Below, piece after piece: positions 49,536 through 62,058 of a stretch of 64,000 nt of DNA. The stretch is from Symsagittifera roscoffensis (lineage: Eukaryota > Xenacoelomorpha > Acoela > Convolutidae). How positions within the stretch are numbered: position 1 is the stretch's first letter; each line of letters opens with the position of its first letter. The DNA lies in assembly GCF_963678635.1 (NCBI RefSeq), contig NC_087067.1, forward strand, positions 58,489,487 through 58,553,486, read 5' to 3'. The translations under genes and the position numbers were made by a program. The notes beneath the pieces are model-generated. The model worked only from the letters and a program-made list of their open reading frames with translations, made no database searches and had not been told where the DNA came from.

Positions 49536-50715
49536 GCATCGGCTCAAAAGGTTTCCCGACGTCCTAGAGCTCTGAAACTTTATGATTTGGGGTTAGGAGC
49601 AAAAATAAACATACCTTACTGAAAAAAAAATCAAAAAAGTGGCAAAAAAAAGTTGGGGTTGGGCTCTTGGTCACACTTTGACACTTTTATGGTTGGGCTT
49701 TAAGTAAAATTAAAACTTGATTTTGGGGTAAATGGGGGGTGTTTTGGAAAGCCCTGCTCACGTTTTTTCCAATGAACTAAAAATCAAGTCAATTGAAACA
49801 TTATTTCAAAAATTATAAGCCTAACTCTAAACTTCGAGATTTTGACCCTGGTTGGCTGGATTAAAAAAGGCATATCTTGATGAAAAAATGTCGGATTTCG
49901 AAAATTAAGGTATGGCTGACCGTTTCTTAAGCAGATGCGTTGATCTAAACTAAAAAAAAAGTTGGGGTTAGATTTCCAACCCAGAGTTAAAAATCTGAAG
50001 TTAAGTGTAGTTACTATGACAACCCGATCAGGACAGGAGTCATTGAGGGTTAGACATATTGATAATAAATTTATATAATAAAAACAACCAACAGGTCCTA
50101 TTTTGAGCCAGGAACACGTTCCCGGTGTTAATTTTTACATTCGACTTTTTTTTGGGGCAAAAAATGACATTTTCAATTTAAGTCCTAAAATGGTCACATT
50201 TTGACTATAAAAAAATAAATATGCTGCTGAAAAGCCAGTATAAAGCCCAATTGATTCAAACTTTAGAAATTTTGATAAACCAGTCGCCAAGCCCTTGCTT
50301 AGCGCTTTCCAATGATTCCTCAAATGATTTTTTCGAATAAACACGTTTTGAGATATTTGACTGTGAGGCAAGGCAAAAAGTTGGGGTTGGGCACTTTTTT
50401 GGCTCAGATTTAATTTTCTCAGCAATAAATTGCTCAATTTCACCAGGTTTTTGCAAGCAGGCTCCTATTGGGTTGCCATGACTATCCTAATAGTCTAAAA
50501 TGTCATCAAAACTTTTTTTGTTTCTTTCTTAGGCTTCAATTTCGGCCTCGAAAAAGTGTCTCCAACAGTGTTATAATAAAAAGCGGAAAAGACGTTTTGG
50601 CGCTTTTTTGATGAATTTACTTGCCTTTCTGAACTCAAGTGGATACAAGCAGCTTTTGGAGGATCTACCAATGCTTCTTTAGATTATGATAAAGCAAAAC
50701 TAAACCAAAAACGAT
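49536..50715. other. Mosaic remnant with a diverged D segment and one E unit
   Basis: After the second 4.8-kb copy the sequence is no longer a clean repeat. It holds fragments with AAGTTGGGGTTGGGC (49650), the variant motif GGTCACACTTTGAC (49669), and AAAGCCCTGCTCACG (49748). From about 49850 to 50460 it is a decayed D segment followed by one E unit: GTCGGATTTCGAAAATTA, AGTGTAGTTACTATGACAAC, AAAATGGTCACATTTTGACT, then GTTGGGGTTGGGCAC. Minus-strand frames of 66 and 102 codons (50135-50456) overlap each other and match E-type sequence. From about 50460 to 50715 I recognise nothing. Confidence 0.7.
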
Positions 50716-52265
50716 GAATTTTTTTTTTTTTTTTTTTTAAAAGTTTCAAAAAGTTAAAACTGTTAACTTTGTAGGTTCAGACCTCAGATTACTGGAAATA
50801 GGCGCAAAATAAAGCACAAATTGAGCACCTAAACTGAAGGTCAAAAAAATAAAGGGTGTCAGAGGGCTGGCTCAAGAGGCACAGCCCTCTGACCTGTACC
50901 CATATGCCAGAAAATCTGACACATGGGTACAAAAAAAAATCATCAAAAAACAGCAAAAAACAGTTTTCTTTGTTTAAAAAATTCAACCAGGACGTAGAAA
51001 AGAGCTGATTTTATTAATAAACAGTGTCGTGGAGGATATTTTGATCTATCATTTAAGACTTAAAGGGAATTATTATTATTTTTTTTTTTGAAAAAAAAAT
51101 TTGAAAAAATTACGAGTGTTAGCTTTGTAGGTTCAGAGCCCAGATTACTGGAAATAGGCGCAAAATGATGCACACATTGAGCAGTTAAACTGAAGGTCAA
51201 AAAAAATAAAGGGTGTCAGAGGGCTGGCTCAAGAGGCACAGCCCTCTGACCTGTACCCATATGCCAGAAAATCTGACACATGGGTACAAAAAAAATCATC
51301 AAAAAACAGCAAAAAAACAGTTTTCTTTGTTTAAAAAATTCAACCAGGACGTAGAAAAGAGCTGATTTTATTAATAAACAGTGTCGTGGAGGATATTTTG
51401 ATCTATCATTTAAGACTTAAAGGGAATTATTATTATTTTTTTTTTGAAAAAAAAATTTGAAAAAATTACGAGTGTTAGCTTTGTAGGTTCAGACCCCAGA
51501 TTACTGGAAATAGGCGCAAAATGATGCACACATTGAGCAGTTAAACTGAAGGTCAAAAAAATAAAGGGTGTCAGAGGGCTGGCTCAAGAGGCACAGCCCT
51601 CTGACCTGTACCCATATGCCAGAAAGTCTGACACATGGGTACAAAAAAAAATCATCAAAAAACAGCAAAATCAGTTTTTTTTGTTTAAAAAATTCAACCA
51701 GGACATAGAAAAGAGCTGATCTAATTAATAAACAGTGTCTTGGAGGATATTTTGATCTATCATTTAAGACTTAAAGAGATTTTTTTTTGAAAAAAAAAGT
51801 TTCAAAAAAGTACAAGTGTTAACTTTGTAGGTTCAGACCACAGGTTTTTGGAAATAGGCGCAAAATGACGCACACATTGAGCACTTAAACTGAAGGTCAA
51901 AAAAAATAAAGGGTGTCAGAGGGCTGGCTCAAGAGGCACAGCCCTCTGACCTGTACCCATATGCCAGAAAATCTGACACATGGGTACAAAAAAAAATCAT
52001 CAAAAAACAGCAAAAAAAGTTTGTTTATTTAAAAAAGTCAATCAGGAAGTAGAAAAAAGCTGATCTTATTAATAAACAGTGTCTTGGAGGATACTTTGAT
52101 CTATCATTTAAGACTTAAAGAGAATTATTATTATTTTTTTTTTTGAAAAAAAAATTTGAAAAAATTACGAGTATTAGCTTTGTAGGTTCAGACCCCAGAT
52201 TACTGGAAATAGGCGCAAAATGATGCACACATTGAGCAGTTAAACTGAAGGTCAAAAAAAACAAA

Positions 52266-55200
52266 GGGTGTCAGAGGGCTGGCTCAAGAGGCACAGCCCT
52301 CTGACCTGTACCCATATGCCAGAAAGTCTGACACATGGGTACAAAAAAAATCATCAAAAAACAGCAAAATCAGTTTTTTTTGTTTAAAAAATTCAACCAG
52401 GACATAGAAAAGAGCTGATCTAATTAATAAACAGTGTCTTGGAGGATATTTTGATCTATCATTTAAGACTTAAAGAGATTTTTTTTTGAAAAAAAAAGTT
52501 TCAAAAAAGTACAAGTGTTAACTTTGTAGGTTCAGACCACAGGTTTTTGGAAATAGGCGCAAAATGACGCACACATTGAGCACTTAAACTGAAGGTCAAA
52601 AAAAATAAAGGGTGTCAGAGGGCTGGCTCAAGAGGCACAGCCCTCTGACCTGTACCCATATGCCAGAAAATCTGACACATGGGTACAAAAAAAAATCATC
52701 AAAAAACAGCAAAAAAAGTTTGTTTATTTAAAAAAGTCAATCAGGAAGTAGAAAAAAGCTGATCTTATTAATAAACAGTGTCTTGGAGGATACTTTGATC
52801 TATCATTTAAGACTTAAAGAGAATTTTATTTTTTTTTTTTTAAATTTTCAAAAAATTACAAGTGTTAGCTTTATAGGTTCAGACCCCAGATTACTGGAAA
52901 TAGGCGCAAAATTACGCACACATTGAGCAGTTAAACTGAAGGTCAAAAAAAATAAAGGGTGTCAGAGGGCTGGCTCAAGAGGCACAGCCCTCTGACCTGT
53001 AACCATATGCCAGAAAATCTGACACATGGGTACAAAAAAAAATCATCAAAAAACAGCAAAAAACAGTTTTCTTTGTTTAAAAAATTTAACCAGGACATAG
53101 AAAAGAGCTGATCTAATTAATAAACAGTGTCTTGGAGGATATTTTGATCTATCATTTAAGACTTAAAATGATTTTTTTTTTGAAAAAAAAGTTTCAAAAA
53201 AGTACAAGTGTTAACTTTGTAGGTTCAGACCCCAGGTTACTGGAAATAGGCGCAAAATGACGCACACATTGAGCACTTAAACTGAGGGTCAAAAAAAATA
53301 AAGGGTGTCAGAGGGCTGGCTCAAGAGGCACAGCCCTCTGACCTGTACCCATATGCCAGAAAATCTGACACATGGGTACAAAAAAAAATCATCAAAAAAC
53401 AGCAAAAAAAGTTTGTTTATTTAAAAAAGTCAATCAGGAAGTAGAAAAAAGCTGATCTTATTAATGAACAGTGTCTTGGAGGATACTTTGATCTATCATT
53501 TAAGACTTAAAGAGAATTTTATTTATTTATTTTTTAAATTTTCAAAAAATTACAAGTGTTAACTTTGTAGGTTCAGACCCCAGGTTACTGGAAATAGGCG
53601 CAAAATGACACACACATTAAGCACTTAAACTGAAGATCAAAAAAAAATAAAGGGTGTCAGAGGGCTGGCTCAAGAGGCACAGCCCTCTGACCTGTAACCA
53701 TATGCCAGAAAATCTGACACATGGGTACAAAAAAAATCATCAAAAAACAGCAAAAAACAGTTTTCTTTGTTTAAAAAATTCAACCAGGACGTAGAAAAGA
53801 GCTGATTTTATTAATAAACAGTGTCGTGGAGGATATTTTGATCTATCATTTAAGACTTAAAGGGAATTATTATGATTTTCTTTTTGAAAAAAAAATTTGA
53901 AAAAATTACGAGTGTTAGCTTTGTAGGTTCAGACCCCAGATTACTGGAAATAGGCGCAAAATGATGCACACATTGAGCAGTTAAACTGAAGGTCAAAAAA
54001 AATAAAGGGTGTCAGAGGGCTGGCTCAAGAGGCACAGCCCTCTGACCTGTACCCATATGCCAGAAAGTCTGACACATGGGTACAAAAAAAATCATCAAAA
54101 AACAGCAAAATCAGTTTTTTTTGTTTAAAAAATTCAACCAGGACATAGAAAAGAGCTGATCTAATTAATAAACAGTGTCTTGGAGGATATTTTGAACTAT
54201 CATTTAAGACTTAAAGAGATTTTTTTTTGAAAAAAAAAGTTTCAAAAAAGTACAAGTGTTAACTTTGTAGGTTCAGACCACAGGTTACTGGAAATAGGCG
54301 CAAAATGACGCACACATTGAGCACTTAAACTGAAGGTCAAAAAAAATAAAGGGTGTCAGAGGGCTGGCTCAAGAGGCACAGCCCTCTGACCTGTACCCAT
54401 ATGCCAGAAAATCTGACACATGGGTACAAAAAAAAATCATCAAAAAACAGCAAAAAAAGTTTGTTTATAAAAAAAAGTCAATCAGGAAGTAGAAAAAAGC
54501 TGATCTTATTAATAAACAGTGTCTTGGAGGATACTTTGATCTATCATTTAAGACTTAAAGAGAATTTTATTTTTTTTTTTAAATTTTCAAAAAATTACAA
54601 GTGTTAGCTTTGTAGGTTCAGACCCCAGATTACTGGAAATATGCGCAAAATTACGCACACATTGAGCAGTTAAACTGAAAGTCAAAAAAAATAAAGGGTG
54701 TCAGAGGGCTGGCTCAAGAGGCACAGCCCTCTGACCTGTAACCATATGCCAGAAAATCTGACACATGGGTACAAAAAAAAATCATCAAAAAACAGCAAAA
54801 AACAGTTTTCTTTGTTTAAAAAATTTAACCAGGACATAGAAAAGAGCTGATCTAATTAATAAACAGTGTCTTGGAGGATATTTTGATCTATCATTTAAGA
54901 CTTAAAATGATTTTTTTTTTGAAAAAAAAGTTTCAAAAAAGTACAAGTGTTAACTTTGTAGGTTCAGACCCCAGGTTACTGGAAATAGGCGCAAAATGAC
55001 GCACACATTGAGCACTTAAACTGAGGGTCAAAAAAAATAAAGGGTGTCAGAGGGCTGGCTCAAGAGGCACAGCCCTCTGACCTGTACCCATATGCCAGAA
55101 AATCTGACACATGGGTACAAAAAAAAATCATCAAAAAACAGCAAAAAAAGTTTGTTTATTTAAAAAAGTCAATCAGGAAGTAGAAAAAAGCTGATCTTAT

Positions 55201-55390
55201 TAATGAACAGTGTCTTGGAGGATACTTTGATCTATCATTTAAGACTTAAAGAGAATTTTATTTATTTTTTTTTTTAATTTTCAAAAAATTACAAGTGTTA
55301 ACTTTGTAGGTTCAGACCCCAGGTTACTGGAAATAGGCGCAAAATGACACACACATTAAGCACTTAAACTGAAGATCAAAAAAAAATAAA
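52266..55390 (+). repeat. Satellite A five-monomer higher-order repeat (~1740 bp)
   Basis: Monomers at 52266, 52610, 52957 and 53303 are repeated at 54007, 54351, 54696 and 55042, with shifts of 1741, 1741, 1739 and 1739 bp. Private marks include AGAAAGTCTGACAC (first member), TGTAACCATATG with AAAATGATTT (third) and ATTAATGAACAGTG (fourth). The monomer at 53652 is the fifth member. A shorter related alternation of two types starts at 51566. Confidence 0.88.
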
Positions 55391-56085
55391 GGGTGTCAGA
55401 GGGCTGGCTCAAGAGGCACAGCCCTCTGACCTGTACCCATATTCCAGAAAATCTGACACTAGGGTACAAAAAAAAATGATCAAAAAACAGCAAAAAACAG
55501 TTTTATTTGCTTAAAAAATTCAACCAGGACATAGAAAAGAGCTGATCATAATAATAAACAGTGTCTTGAAGGATATTTTGATCTATCATTTAAGACTTGA
55601 AGAGAATTTTTTTTTTTTGAATTTTTTTTTTAAAAAAGTACAAGTGTTAACTTTGTAGGTTCAGACCCCAGGTTACTGGAAATAGGCGCAAAATGACGCA
55701 CACATTGAGCACTTAAACTGAAGGTCAAAAAAAAAGGGTGTCAGAGGGCTGGCTCAAGAGGCACATCCCTCTGACCTGTACCCATATGCCAGAAAATCTG
55801 ACACATGGGTACAAAAAAAAATCATCAAAAAACAGTAAAAAAAGTTTGTTTATTTAAAAATGTCAATCAGGAAGTAGAAAAAAGCTGATCTCATTAAAAA
55901 ACAGTGTCTTGGAGGATATTTCGATCTATCATCTAAGACTTAAAGAGAATTTTATTTTTATTTTTTTTAAAATTTTCAAAAAATTACAAGTGTTCACTTT
56001 GTAGGTTCAGACCCCAGGTTACTGGAAATAGGCGCAAAATGACACACACATTAAGCACTTAAACTGAAGATCAAAAAAAAATAAA

Positions 56086-56786
56086 GGGTGTCAGAGGGCT
56101 GGCTCAAGAGGCACAGCCCTCTGACCTGTACCCATATGCCAGAAAATCTGACACATGGGTACAAAAAAAAAATCATCAAAAAACTGCAAAAAACAGTTTT
56201 ATTTGCTTAAAAAATTCAACCAGGACATAGAAAAGAGCTGATCTTATTAATAAACAGTGTCTTAGAGGATATTTTGATCTATCATTTAAGACTTAAAGAG
56301 ATTTTTTTTTTTTTTTTGAAAAAAAAGTTTCAAAAAAGTACAAGTGTTAACTTTGTAGGTTCAGACCCCAGGTTACTGGAAATAGGCGCAAAATGACGAA
56401 CACATTGAGCACTTAAACTAAAAAAAAAAAATAAAGGGTGTCAGAGGGCTGGCTCAAGAGGCACAGCCCTCTGACCTGTACCCATATGCCAGAAAATCTG
56501 ACACATAGGTACAAAAAAAAATCATCAAAAAACTGCAAAAAACAGTTTTATTTGCTTAAAAAATTCAACCAGGACATAGAAAAGAGCTGATCTTATTAAT
56601 AAACAGTGTCTTGGAGGATATTTTGATCTATCATTTAAGACTTAAAGAGAATTTTTTTTTTTTTTGAAAAAAAAGTTTCAAAAAAGTACAAATGTTAACT
56701 TTGTAGGTTCAGACCCCAGGTTACTGGAAATAGGCGCAAAATGACGCACACATTGAGCACTTAAACTGAAGGTCAAAAAAAATGAA
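56086..56786 (+). repeat. Privately marked A monomer pair, right counterpart of 11189-11883
   Basis: It carries AAAACTGCAAAA, TTTATTTGCTTAAAA, GTGTCTTAGAGG, ATGACGAACACATT and the A-run tail, followed by a monomer with ACACATAGGTAC. This is the same set and order as in the left block. No other monomer I read in the window has the full combination. Confidence 0.85.
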
Positions 56787-57849
56787 GGGTGTCAGAGGGC
56801 TGGCTCAAGAGGCACAGCCCTCTGACCTGTACCCATATGCCAGAAAATCTGACACATAGGTACAAAAAAAAATCATCAAAAGACAGCAAAAAAAAATTGT
56901 TTATTTAAAAAATGTCAATCAGGAAGTAGAAAAAAGCTGGTCTTATTAATAAACAGTGTCTTGGAGGATATTTTGACCTATCATTTAAGACTCAAAGAGA
57001 ATTTTTTTTTTTTTTTTTGAAAAAAAAAGTTTCAAAAAATTACAAGTGTTAACTTTGTGGGTTCAGACCCCAGGTTACTGGAAATAGGCGCAAAATGACG
57101 CACACATTAAGCACTTAAACTGAAGATCAAAAAAAAAGTAAAGGGTGTCAGAGGGCTGGCTCAAGAGGCGCAGCCCTCTGACCTGTACCCATATGCCAGA
57201 AAATCTGACACTTGGGTACAAAAAAAAATCATCAAAAAACAGCAAAAAAAGTTTGCTTATTTAAAAAAGTCAATCAGGAAGTAGAAAAAAGCTGATTTTA
57301 TTAATAAACAGTGTCTTGGAGGATATTTTGATCTATCATTTAAGACTTAAAGAGAATTTTATGATTTTTTTTTGAAAAAAAAAGTTTCAAAAAACTACAA
57401 GTGTTAACTTTGTAGGTTCAGACCCCAGGTTACTGGAAATAGGCGCAAAATGACGCACAAATTAAGCACTTTAACTGAAGATCAAACAAAAAAAATTAAA
57501 GGGTGTCAGAGGGCTGGCTCAAGAGGCACAGCCCTCTGACCTGTACCCATATGCCAGAAAATCTGACACATGGGTACAAAAAAAAAATCATCAAAAAACA
57601 GCAAAAAACAGTTTTATTTGTTTAAAAAATTCAACCAGGACATAGAAAAAAGCTGATCTTATTAATAAACAGTGTCTTGGAGGATATTTTGATCTATCAT
57701 TTAAGACTTAAAGAGAGTTCTTTTTTTTTGAAAAAAAAGTTTCAAAAAAGTACAAGTGTTAACTTTGTAGGTTCAGACCCCAGGTTACTGGAAATAGGCG
57801 CAAAATGACGCACACATTGAGTACTTAAACTGAAGGTCGAAAAAATAAA

Positions 57850-59250
57850 GGGTGTCAGAGGGCTGGCTCAAGAGGCACAGCCCTCTGACCTGTACCCATA
57901 TGCCAGAAAATCTGACACATGGGTACAAAAAAAATCATCAAAAAACAGCAAAAAAAGTTTGTTTATATAAAAAAGTCAATCAGGAAGTAGAAAACAGCTG
58001 GTCTTATTAATAAACAGTGTGTTGGAGGATATTTTGATCTATCATTTAAGACTCAAAGAGAATTTTATTTATTTTTTTTTGAAAAAAAGTTTCAAAAAAT
58101 TACAAGTGTTAACTTTGTAGGTTCAGACCCCAGGTTACTGGAAATAGGCACAAAATGACGCACACATTAAGCACTTAAACTGAAGATCAAAAAAAAATAA
58201 AGGGTGTCAGAGGGCTGGCTCAAGAGGCGCAGCCCTCTGACCTGTACCCATATGCCAGAAAATCTGACACATGGGTACAAAAAAAAATTATCAAAAAACA
58301 GCAAAAAAAGTTTGTTTATTTAAAAAAGTCAACCAGGAAGTAGGAAAAAGCTGATCATATTAATAAACAGTGTCTTGGAGGATATTTTGATCTATCATTT
58401 AAGACTTAAAGAGAGTTTTATTTTTTTTTTTGAAAAAAAAAGTTTCAAAAAATTACAATTGTTAACTTTGTAGGTTCAGACCCCAGGTTACTGGAAATAG
58501 GCGCAAAAGACGCACACATTAAGCACTTAAATTGATGATAAAAAAAATAAAGGGTGTCAGAGGGCTGGCTCAAGAGGCACAGCCCTCTGATCTGTACCCA
58601 TATGCCAGAAAATCTGACACATGGGTACAAAAAAAATCATCAAAAAACAGCAAAAAAAGTTTGTTTATATAAAAAAGTCAATCAGGAAGTAGAAAACTGC
58701 TGGTCTTATTAATAAACAGTGTGTTGGAGGATATTTTGATCTATCATTTAAGACTCAAAGAGAATTTTATTTTTTTTTTTTGAAAAAAAGTTTCAAAAAA
58801 TTACAAGTGTTAACTTTGTAGGTTCAGACCGCAGGTTACTGGAAATAGGCACAAAATGACGCACACATTAAGCACTTAAACTGAAGATCAAAAAAAAAAA
58901 GGGTGTCAGAGGGCTGGCTCAAGAGGCGCAGCCCTCTGACCTGTACCCATATGCCAGAAAATCTGACACATGGGTACAAAAAAAAATTATCAAAAAACAG
59001 CAAAAAAAGTTTGTTTATTTAAAAAAGTCACCCAGGAAGTAGGAAAAAGCTGATCATATTAATAAACAGTGTCTTGGAGGATATTTTGATCTATCATTTA
59101 AGACTTAAAGAGAGTTTTATTTTTTTTTTTTGAAAAAAAAAGTTTCAAAAAATTACAATTGTTAACTTTGTAGGTTCAGACCCCAGGTTACTGGAAATAG
59201 GCGCAAATGACGCACACATTAAGCACTTAAATTGATGATAAAAAAATAAA
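57850..59250 (+). repeat. Satellite A dimeric higher-order repeat (~700 bp)
   Basis: Monomers at 57850 and 58202 are repeated at 58552 and 58901. The first member has CAGTGTGTTGGAGG and AGGCACAAAATGACG. The second has GAGGCGCAGCCC, AAAAAAATTATC, GTAGGAAAAAGC, ACAATTGTTAAC and ATTGATGATA. Shifts are 702 and 699 bp. Confidence 0.87.
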
Positions 59251-60299
59251 GGGTGTCAGAGGGCTGGCTCAAGAGGCACAGCCCTCTGATCTGTACCCAT
59301 ATGCCAGAAAATCTGACACATGGGTACAAAAAAAAATCATCAAAAAACAGCAAAAAACAGTTTTATTTGTTTAAAAAATTCAACCAGGACATAGAAAAGA
59401 GCTGATCTTATTAATAAGCAGTGTCTTGAAGGATATTTTGATCTATCATTTCAGACTTAAAGAGAATTTTTTTTTTTTTTTGAAAAAAAGTTTCAAAAAA
59501 GTACAAGTGTTAACTTTGTAAGTTCAGACCCCAGGTTACTGGAAATAGGCGCAAAATGACGCACACATTGAGCACTTAAACTGAAGGTAAAAAAAATAAA
59601 GGGTGTCAGACGGCTGGCTCAAGAGGCACAGCCCTCTGACCTGTACCCATATGCCAGAAAATCTGACACATGGGTACAAAAAAAATCATCAAAAAACAGC
59701 AAAAAAAGTTTGTTTATTTAAAAAGTCAATCAGGAAGTAGAAAAAAGCTGGTCTTATTAATAAACAGTGTCCTGGAGGATATTTTGATCTACCATTTAAG
59801 ACTTAAAGAGAATTTTTATTTTATTTTTTTTGAAAAAAAAAGTTTCAAAAAATTACAAGTGTTAACTTTGTAGATTCAGACCCCAGATTACTGGAAATAG
59901 GCGTAAAATGACGCACATATTGAGCACTTAAACTGAAGGTCAAAAAAAAGGTGTCAGAGGGCTGGCTCAAGAGGCACAGCCCTCTGACCTGTACCCATAT
60001 GCCAGAAAAACTGACACATGGGTACAAAAAAAATCATCAAAAAACAGCAAAAAAGTTTGTTTATTTAAAAAGTCAACCAGGAAGTAGAAAAAAGCTGGTC
60101 TTATTAATAAACAGTGTCTTGGAGGATATTTTGATCTATCATTTAAGACTCAAAGAGAATTTTTTTATTTTTTTTTGAAAAAAAAAATTCAAAAAGTTAC
60201 AAGTGTTAACTTTGTAGGTTCAGACCCCAGGTTACTGGAAATAGGCGCAAAATGACGCACACATTAAACACTTGAACTGAAGATCAAAAAAAAAATAAA

Positions 60300-61703
60300 G
60301 GGTGTCAGAGGGCTGGCTCAAGAGGCACAGCCCTCTGACCTGTACCCATATGCCAGAAAATCTGACACATGGGTACAAAAAAAATCATCAAAAAACAGCA
60401 AAAAACAGTTTTATTTGTTTAAAAAATTCAACCAGGACATAGAAAAGAGCTGATCTTATTAATAAACAGTGTCCTGGAGGATATTTTGATCTACCATTTA
60501 AGACTTAAAGAGAATTTTTATTTTATTTTTTTTGAAAAAAAAAGTTTCAAAAAATTACAAGTGTTAACTTTGTAGATTCAGACCCCAGATTACTGGAAAT
60601 AGGCGCAAAATGACGCACATATTGAGCACTTAAACTGAAGGTCAAAAAAAAGGTGTCAGAGGGCTGGCTCAAGAGGCACAGCCCTCTGACCTGTACCCAT
60701 ATGCCAGAAAAACTGACACATGGGTACAAAAAAAATCATCAAAAAACAGCAAAAAAGTTTGTTTATTTAAAAAGTCAACCAGGAAGTAGAAAAAAGCTGG
60801 TCTTATTAATAAACAGTGTCTTGGAGGATATTTTGATCTATCATTTAAGACTCAAAGAGAATTTTATTATTTTTTTTTGAAAAAAAAAATTTCAAAAAAT
60901 TACAAATGTTAACTTTGTAGGTTCAGACCCCAGGTTACTGGAAATAGGCGCAAAATGACGCACACATTAAACACTTGAACTGAAGATCAAAAAAAAAATA
61001 AAGGGTGTCAGAGGGCTGGCTCAAGAGGCACAGCCCTCTGACCTGTACCCATATGCCAGAAAATCTGACACATGGGTACAAAAAAAATCATCAAAAAACA
61101 GCAAAAAACAGTTTTATTTGTTTAAAAAATTCAACCAGGACATAGAAAAGAGCTGATCTTATTAATAAACAGTGTCCTGGAGGATATTTTGATCTACCAT
61201 TTAAGACTTAAAGAGAATTTTTATTTTATTTTTTTTGAAAAAAAAAGTTTCAAAAAATTACAAGTGTTAACTTTGTAGATTCAGACCCCAGATTACTGGA
61301 AATAGGCGCAAAATGACGCACATATTGAGCACTTAAACTGAAGGTCAAAAAAAAGGTGTCAGAGGGCTGGCTCAAGAGGCACAGCCCTCTGACCTGTACC
61401 CATATGCCAGAAAAACTGACACATGGGTACAAAAAAAATCATCAAAAAACAGCAAAAAAGTTTGTTTATTTAAAAAGTCAACCAGGAAGTAGAAAAAAGC
61501 TGGTCTTATTAATAAACAGTGTCTTGGAGGATATTTTGATCTATCATTTAAGACTCAAAGAGAATTTTATTATTTTTTTTTGAAAAAAAAAATTTCAAAA
61601 AATTACAAATGTTAACTTTGTAGGTTCAGACCCCAGGTTACTGGAAATAGGCGCAAAATGACGCACACATTAAACACTTGAACTGAAGATCAAAAAAAAT
61701 AAA
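60300..61703 (+). repeat. Satellite A dimeric higher-order repeat (703 bp)
   Basis: Monomers at 60300 and 60652 are repeated at 61003 and 61355, each shifted 703 bp. Marks are GTGTCCTGGAGG with ATCTACCATTT and GTAGATTCAG in the first, and CCAGAAAAACTGAC with CATTAAACACTTGAAC in the second. The same 3' half of the first type and the whole second type also appear once earlier (about 59750-60299), so the pair is present nearly three times. Copies are almost identical. Confidence 0.9.
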
Positions 61704-62058
61704 GGGTGTCATAGGGCTGGCTCAAGAGGCACAGCCCTCTGACCTGTACCCATATGCCAGAAAAACTGACACATGGGTACAAAAAAAAATCATCAAAAAA
61801 CAGCAAAAAACAGAACAGTTTTATTTGTTTAAAAAATTCAACCAGGACATAGAAAAGAGCTGATCTTATTAATAAACAGTGTCTTGGAGGATATTTTGAT
61901 CTATCATTTAAGACTTAAATAGAATTGTTTTTTTTTTTTGAAAAAAAGTTTCAAAAAATTACAAGTGTTAACTTTGTAGGTTCAGACCCCAGGTTACTGG
62001 AAATAGGCGCAAAATGACGCACACATTGAGCACTTAAACTGAAGTTCAAAAAAATAAA

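Noticed and set aside
36187-50715. Autonomous transposon or retroelement between the A blocks
   Set aside because: No reverse transcriptase, integrase or transposase-like frame, no long terminal repeats and no target-site duplication at 14469/50716. The interval is better described as arrays plus a mosaic of repeats.
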